Of a stretch of DNA of 35,823 bases, positions 33,516 to 35,823 are shown in pieces. The stretch is taken from positions 1 through 35,823 of the forward strand of contig NZ_FMZA01000026.1 in NCBI RefSeq assembly GCF_900102685.1, written 5' to 3'. Both the position numbers and the translations under genes were made by a program. Every line of letters starts with the position of its first letter. The stretch's first letter is position 1. The notes beneath the pieces are model-generated. The model made no database searches. It saw only the letters and a list, made by a program, of their open reading frames with translations, and had not been told where the DNA came from. Source of the stretch: Melghirimyces thermohalophilus (lineage in GTDB: Bacteria > Bacillota > Bacilli > Thermoactinomycetales > DSM-45169).

Positions 33516-35378
33516 TCACCTGCCTTTCTGTCGGATCACTTTCCAGGATACCGAACCGCTTCCGCCCAGAGCTGCCACCCGATGGGTGAAGGCCTCAGAG
33601 CGAAGGATCTTCAACAAGGCCTGCCCCGCCGGTGATTTAAACACTTCCTCCGGCAAGATCAGGCTGAATGGCTCCCTCCACAAGGGCATCCAATCCAGGC
33701 CCAGCTCTTGAGCAACTGAGCGGGGGCCGATCGTGACGTCGGCGGTTCTCTCCCCGACCGCAGCCGCCGCTTTCCATAAAGAGGGTATCGATCGCTCCCA
33801 ATCGGAGGGGTAGCTCCCCGCCAATGCTCGTTCCAACCGTCGCCTCGTCTCCGTACCGGCGGGCCGGTTGATAAAGGTGAGGCCCGGTTGAAGCAGGTCA
33901 TCCGCCTGCCGCACCTGGATTCCCGGTGCGGTGATCCAACCGATTTCCCTCTCTGCCAGGTGAATCTGGATCAGGGATGGGGAATCGGAAGGAACCACCT
34001 CGCTCCAGCCTTCCCCATCGACAGCAACCCCGTGGCACTCCCGCTGTTGAAGCATGTTGAGGCCATCCCTTTCACCGGTCACCATCTGAGCAAGCGACCA
34101 GCCCTTAGGCTGGCGGGCCATCAACGCCCCTAACTCTTCCAGCAGGGGGTCATCAGTACCTGTCAAAAACAACGTCTTCTCCACTTCCTGCGGCGAGCGG
34201 GCCAGTTCCAGCTCCACCCTCTCCCCCGCGGGATAACCGGTGGAGGAAGGCGGGACGCGCAACCAGCCGTCCGCCCGCACCATCGACAGCGTAACCCCCG
34301 CCCCCCGAGGGAGAGGGGCCGCAACATACTGGCCATCGACACAGGCGACCTGCATGCGAACAAAATCCTCTGCCCCCGTTTTGGTCCGAACCTCCCGGAT
34401 CAGCCGGGCGGACAAGGTGGGAGACACCTCCGATTCCTGGCCGTACCACTGATCGATCAAGGGGCGGACAAACCAGTCCAGGGAGAGATACGCCGACACC
34501 GGATATCCGGGGATCCCCACCACAGGCGTTCCCCGAACAACGGCCAACACCACCGGCCGTCCCGGTCGAGCCGCTACCCCATGGAGCAGCACCTCCCCCA
34601 TTTCCCGCAACACCTGGGGGGTGTAATCTTGGCTTCCCGCCGAAGAGCCCGCATTGACTACGACGATATCACAGCTGTTCACCGCCTCGCTGATGGCATG
34701 GCGAATCGCTTTCCTCCGGTCGGGGACGATTCCCCGGTAAACCGGCTCCGCCCCCCATTCTTCCAGATAACCGGCAAACGCGGTTCCGTTAAACTCCCGC
34801 AGCTGCCCCCGCTGCATAGGTGTGCCCGGGGGCACCATCTCTGAACCCGTTGGCAAGATCGCCACCCGAGGACGACGCAGAACCGCTACCCGCTCCACGC
34901 CGGCAGCCAAAAGCGCCCCCATATCCACCGGCCGAACCCGGTGGCCATCCGGGAGTACCAGCTCTCCTTGCGCCACGTCTTCACCTGGTTGCCGCACATG
35001 TTTCCAAGGTGGTGAGGGTTCCGTCACTTCCACCCAACCCTCGGCGATCTCCGTCACTTTTTCAATCATGATCACCGTGTCCCATGGTCGGGGAAGGGGA
35101 TCGCCTGTGTTGATATAGGTGAAGTCCCGTCCTTCTCTGAGTTGTACCGGGGAGGAGGGAGAAGCATCGCTCACCGCTTCAGCCCGCAGAGCGATTCCGT
35201 CCATCGCCGCCGCCGGGTAGGGTGGGGTGGATGCCTGAGCCCGCACGGGCTCCGCCGTCATCCTTCCCCTAGCCTGGGCGATGGGGAGCGTCTCCGTCTC
35301 TCTCCGAAAAGTGAAAGATTGACTCCATTGATCCAAAGCTTCTTGTATCGGCACATCATCTAAGCGGGTGTTTCGCAT
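33516..35378 (-). CDS. moeA: MoeA molybdenumtransferase fused to a PBP-like domain
   Basis: A 620-residue fusion. Residues 1 to about 400 are MoeA, which inserts molybdate into adenylated molybdopterin. Blocks are [75 protein letters not shown] and [19 protein letters not shown]. Residues from about 425 to the end form a periplasmic-binding-protein-like domain ([41 protein letters not shown]), which could sense molybdate or a pterin. Such MoeA-PBP fusions are known in Firmicutes and archaea. ATG at 35376-35378 lies behind AAGGGGGGG. It is first in the moeA-moaA-moaC-mogA operon; moaD, moaE and moeB are not present here. Confidence 0.94.
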   Translation of the reverse strand: MRNTRLDDVPIQEALDQWSQSFTFRRETETLPIAQARGRMTAEPVRAQASTPPYPAAAMDGIALRAEAVSDASPSSPVQLREGRDFTYINTGDPLPRPWDTVIMIEKVTEIAEGWVEVTEPSPPWKHVRQPGEDVAQGELVLPDGHRVRPVDMGALLAAGVERVAVLRRPRVAILPTGSEMVPPGTPMQRGQLREFNGTAFAGYLEEWGAEPVYRGIVPDRRKAIRHAISEAVNSCDIVVVNAGSSAGSQDYTPQVLREMGEVLLHGVAARPGRPVVLAVVRGTPVVGIPGYPVSAYLSLDWFVRPLIDQWYGQESEVSPTLSARLIREVRTKTGAEDFVRMQVACVDGQYVAAPLPRGAGVTLSMVRADGWLRVPPSSTGYPAGERVELELARSPQEVEKTLFLTGTDDPLLEELGALMARQPKGWSLAQMVTGERDGLNMLQQRECHGVAVDGEGWSEVVPSDSPSLIQIHLAEREIGWITAPGIQVRQADDLLQPGLTFINRPAGTETRRRLERALAGSYPSDWERSIPSLWKAAAAVGERTADVTIGPRSVAQELGLDWMPLWREPFSLILPEEVFKSPAGQALLKILRSEAFTHRVAALGGSGSVSWKVIRQKGR

Positions 35379-35424
35379 CCTGCCCCCCCTTATACCTGAC
35401 CGGATCCGTCTCTCATCTATCTCA

Positions 35425-35453
35425 AGGATACCAACCGGCCTGGAAACTGTCGA
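35425..35453 (-). promoter_or_regulatory. Candidate promoter of the Moco operon
   Basis: On the minus strand TCGACA (35453-35448), 17 nt, then TATCCT (35430-35425). The -35 is one base and the -10 two bases from consensus. It lies about 45 nt upstream of moeA. No Moco-type riboswitch fold was recognised in the short leader. Confidence 0.45.
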
Positions 35454-35557
35454 GGCGACTCCTTTTTTACATGAGCCTTTTGCAGATTTCAAACCCCTTG
35501 AGCAGCAAGGCTCCTCAGGCATAGAAAAAGGACTTCACCCCATCATGGAGAAGTTTT

Positions 35558-35599
35558 CAAGTGACCAAACCGAAAACCCATGAGGAGGGAAGTCACTTG
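35558..35599 (+). repeat. Inverted repeat enclosing the transposase ribosome site
   Basis: CAAGTGAC (35558-35565) and GTCACTTG (35592-35599) are perfect inverted repeats with 26 nt between them. The right arm contains the TTG start codon and the loop contains GAGGAGGG. In an RNA started upstream of the element this would hide the start codon, a known way for insertion sequences to avoid expression from outside. Confidence 0.5.
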
Positions 35600-35823
35600 T
35601 ATCTTCTCCAAGGAACGCTATTTTCCTTTGAAGAATGGCTAAAAATTGAGTCCAAAGATCGGTTGCCCTTGTTTTTTGAAACGCTCGATCTTCGACCCTA
35701 TGTGAAGGAAATGAAAAAATCTTCCCCCCAAGGAGCTCGCGGATATTCCCGGGAGGCGATTCTCCGTGCTTTTTTAGCCGCTCCTATGGAAGAAATTTCG
35801 ACTTTGACCCGCCTTCATCAACG
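35597..35823 (+). mobile_element. Insertion sequence transposase, N-terminal part
   Basis: An open frame from TTG 35597, with GAGGAGGG 7 nt upstream, runs off the window after about 75 codons. It encodes YLLQGTLFSFEEWLKIE, RLPLFFETLDLRPYVKEM and SREAILRAFLAAPMEEISTL. This pattern (short lead, then a REAILRAxLA helix) is typical of the N-terminal domain of DDE transposases of the IS4/IS5/IS1182 kinds; the exact family is not decided. The left end of the element probably lies between about 35515 and 35560, between the transposase and moeA, but its partner repeat is outside the window. No signs of decay are visible in this part. Confidence 0.8.

Overview
The window comes from a Gram-positive, Bacillales-type genome of moderately high GC. 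The best guess is the family Thermoactinomycetaceae; this is inferred from the 16S 5' end, the gene content and the gene order, and no search was run. Three stretches recall Bacillus subtilis neighbourhoods: guaA-pbuG; thiL-tsaE-tsaB-rimI-tsaD (ydiA to ydiE/gcp) with ydiF, rex, tatC, groES and groEL; and the ycsG/kipI/ycsF/kipA/ycsI group. Nearly everything reads leftward (minus strand). The plus-strand genes are the CDF transporter, the PLP dehydratase, Hsp20, a TetR remnant, the ABC-F ATPase with a small protein after it, and an insertion-sequence transposase at the right edge.

Left to right: (1) 1-520, the 5' end of a 16S rRNA gene leaving the window, with two tandem promoters. (2) 518-5110, a secreted HExxH protease-like protein, then a guanine-riboswitch-controlled guaA-pbuG operon with promoter, aptamer and terminator all readable. 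(3) 5220-8050, a manganese-type CDF exporter, a serine/threonine dehydratase, Hsp20 and a CDGSH iron-sulfur protein. (4) 8355-10802, a YihY-type membrane protein followed by a patch of dead genes (VOC/PhnB, cytochrome P450, TetR). (5) 10853-12947, groES-groEL behind a perfect CIRCE operator. (6) 13133-16536, a MoeA-like protein, rex, tatC and 5-formyltetrahydrofolate cyclo-ligase, with a Rex-like operator upstream. (7) 16675-18926, the YdiF-type ABC-F ATPase and a small orphan protein. (8) 19029-23590, a five-gene 5-oxoproline operon (ycsG, pxpB, pxpA, pxpC, ycsI). (9) 23598-25996, a large phosphatase-like membrane protein whose upstream region carries six DnaA boxes in 97 bp. (10) 26155-29801, thiL, tsaE, tsaB, rimI, tsaD. 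(11) 29867-31285, twelve tRNA genes in two transcription units. (12) 31314-35453, a molybdenum-cofactor operon moeA-moaA-moaC-mogA with a 50-residue protein at its end. (13) 35483-35823, the left part of an insertion sequence.

The genes form coherent units. GuaA makes GMP and PbuG imports guanine or hypoxanthine under one guanine sensor. PxpABC hydrolyses 5-oxoproline to glutamate, and the YcsG transporter beside it may supply a substrate. The t6A enzymes TsaB/D/E lie directly downstream of a tRNA cluster that includes t6A substrates (Asn, Ser-GCT, Lys). Rex is encoded behind a Rex-like site. The most striking non-coding signal is the DnaA-box cluster next to tsaD (gcp), at the place where B. 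subtilis is remembered to have a regulatory DnaA-box cluster (gcp-ydiF), although ydiF itself has moved about 8 kb away here.
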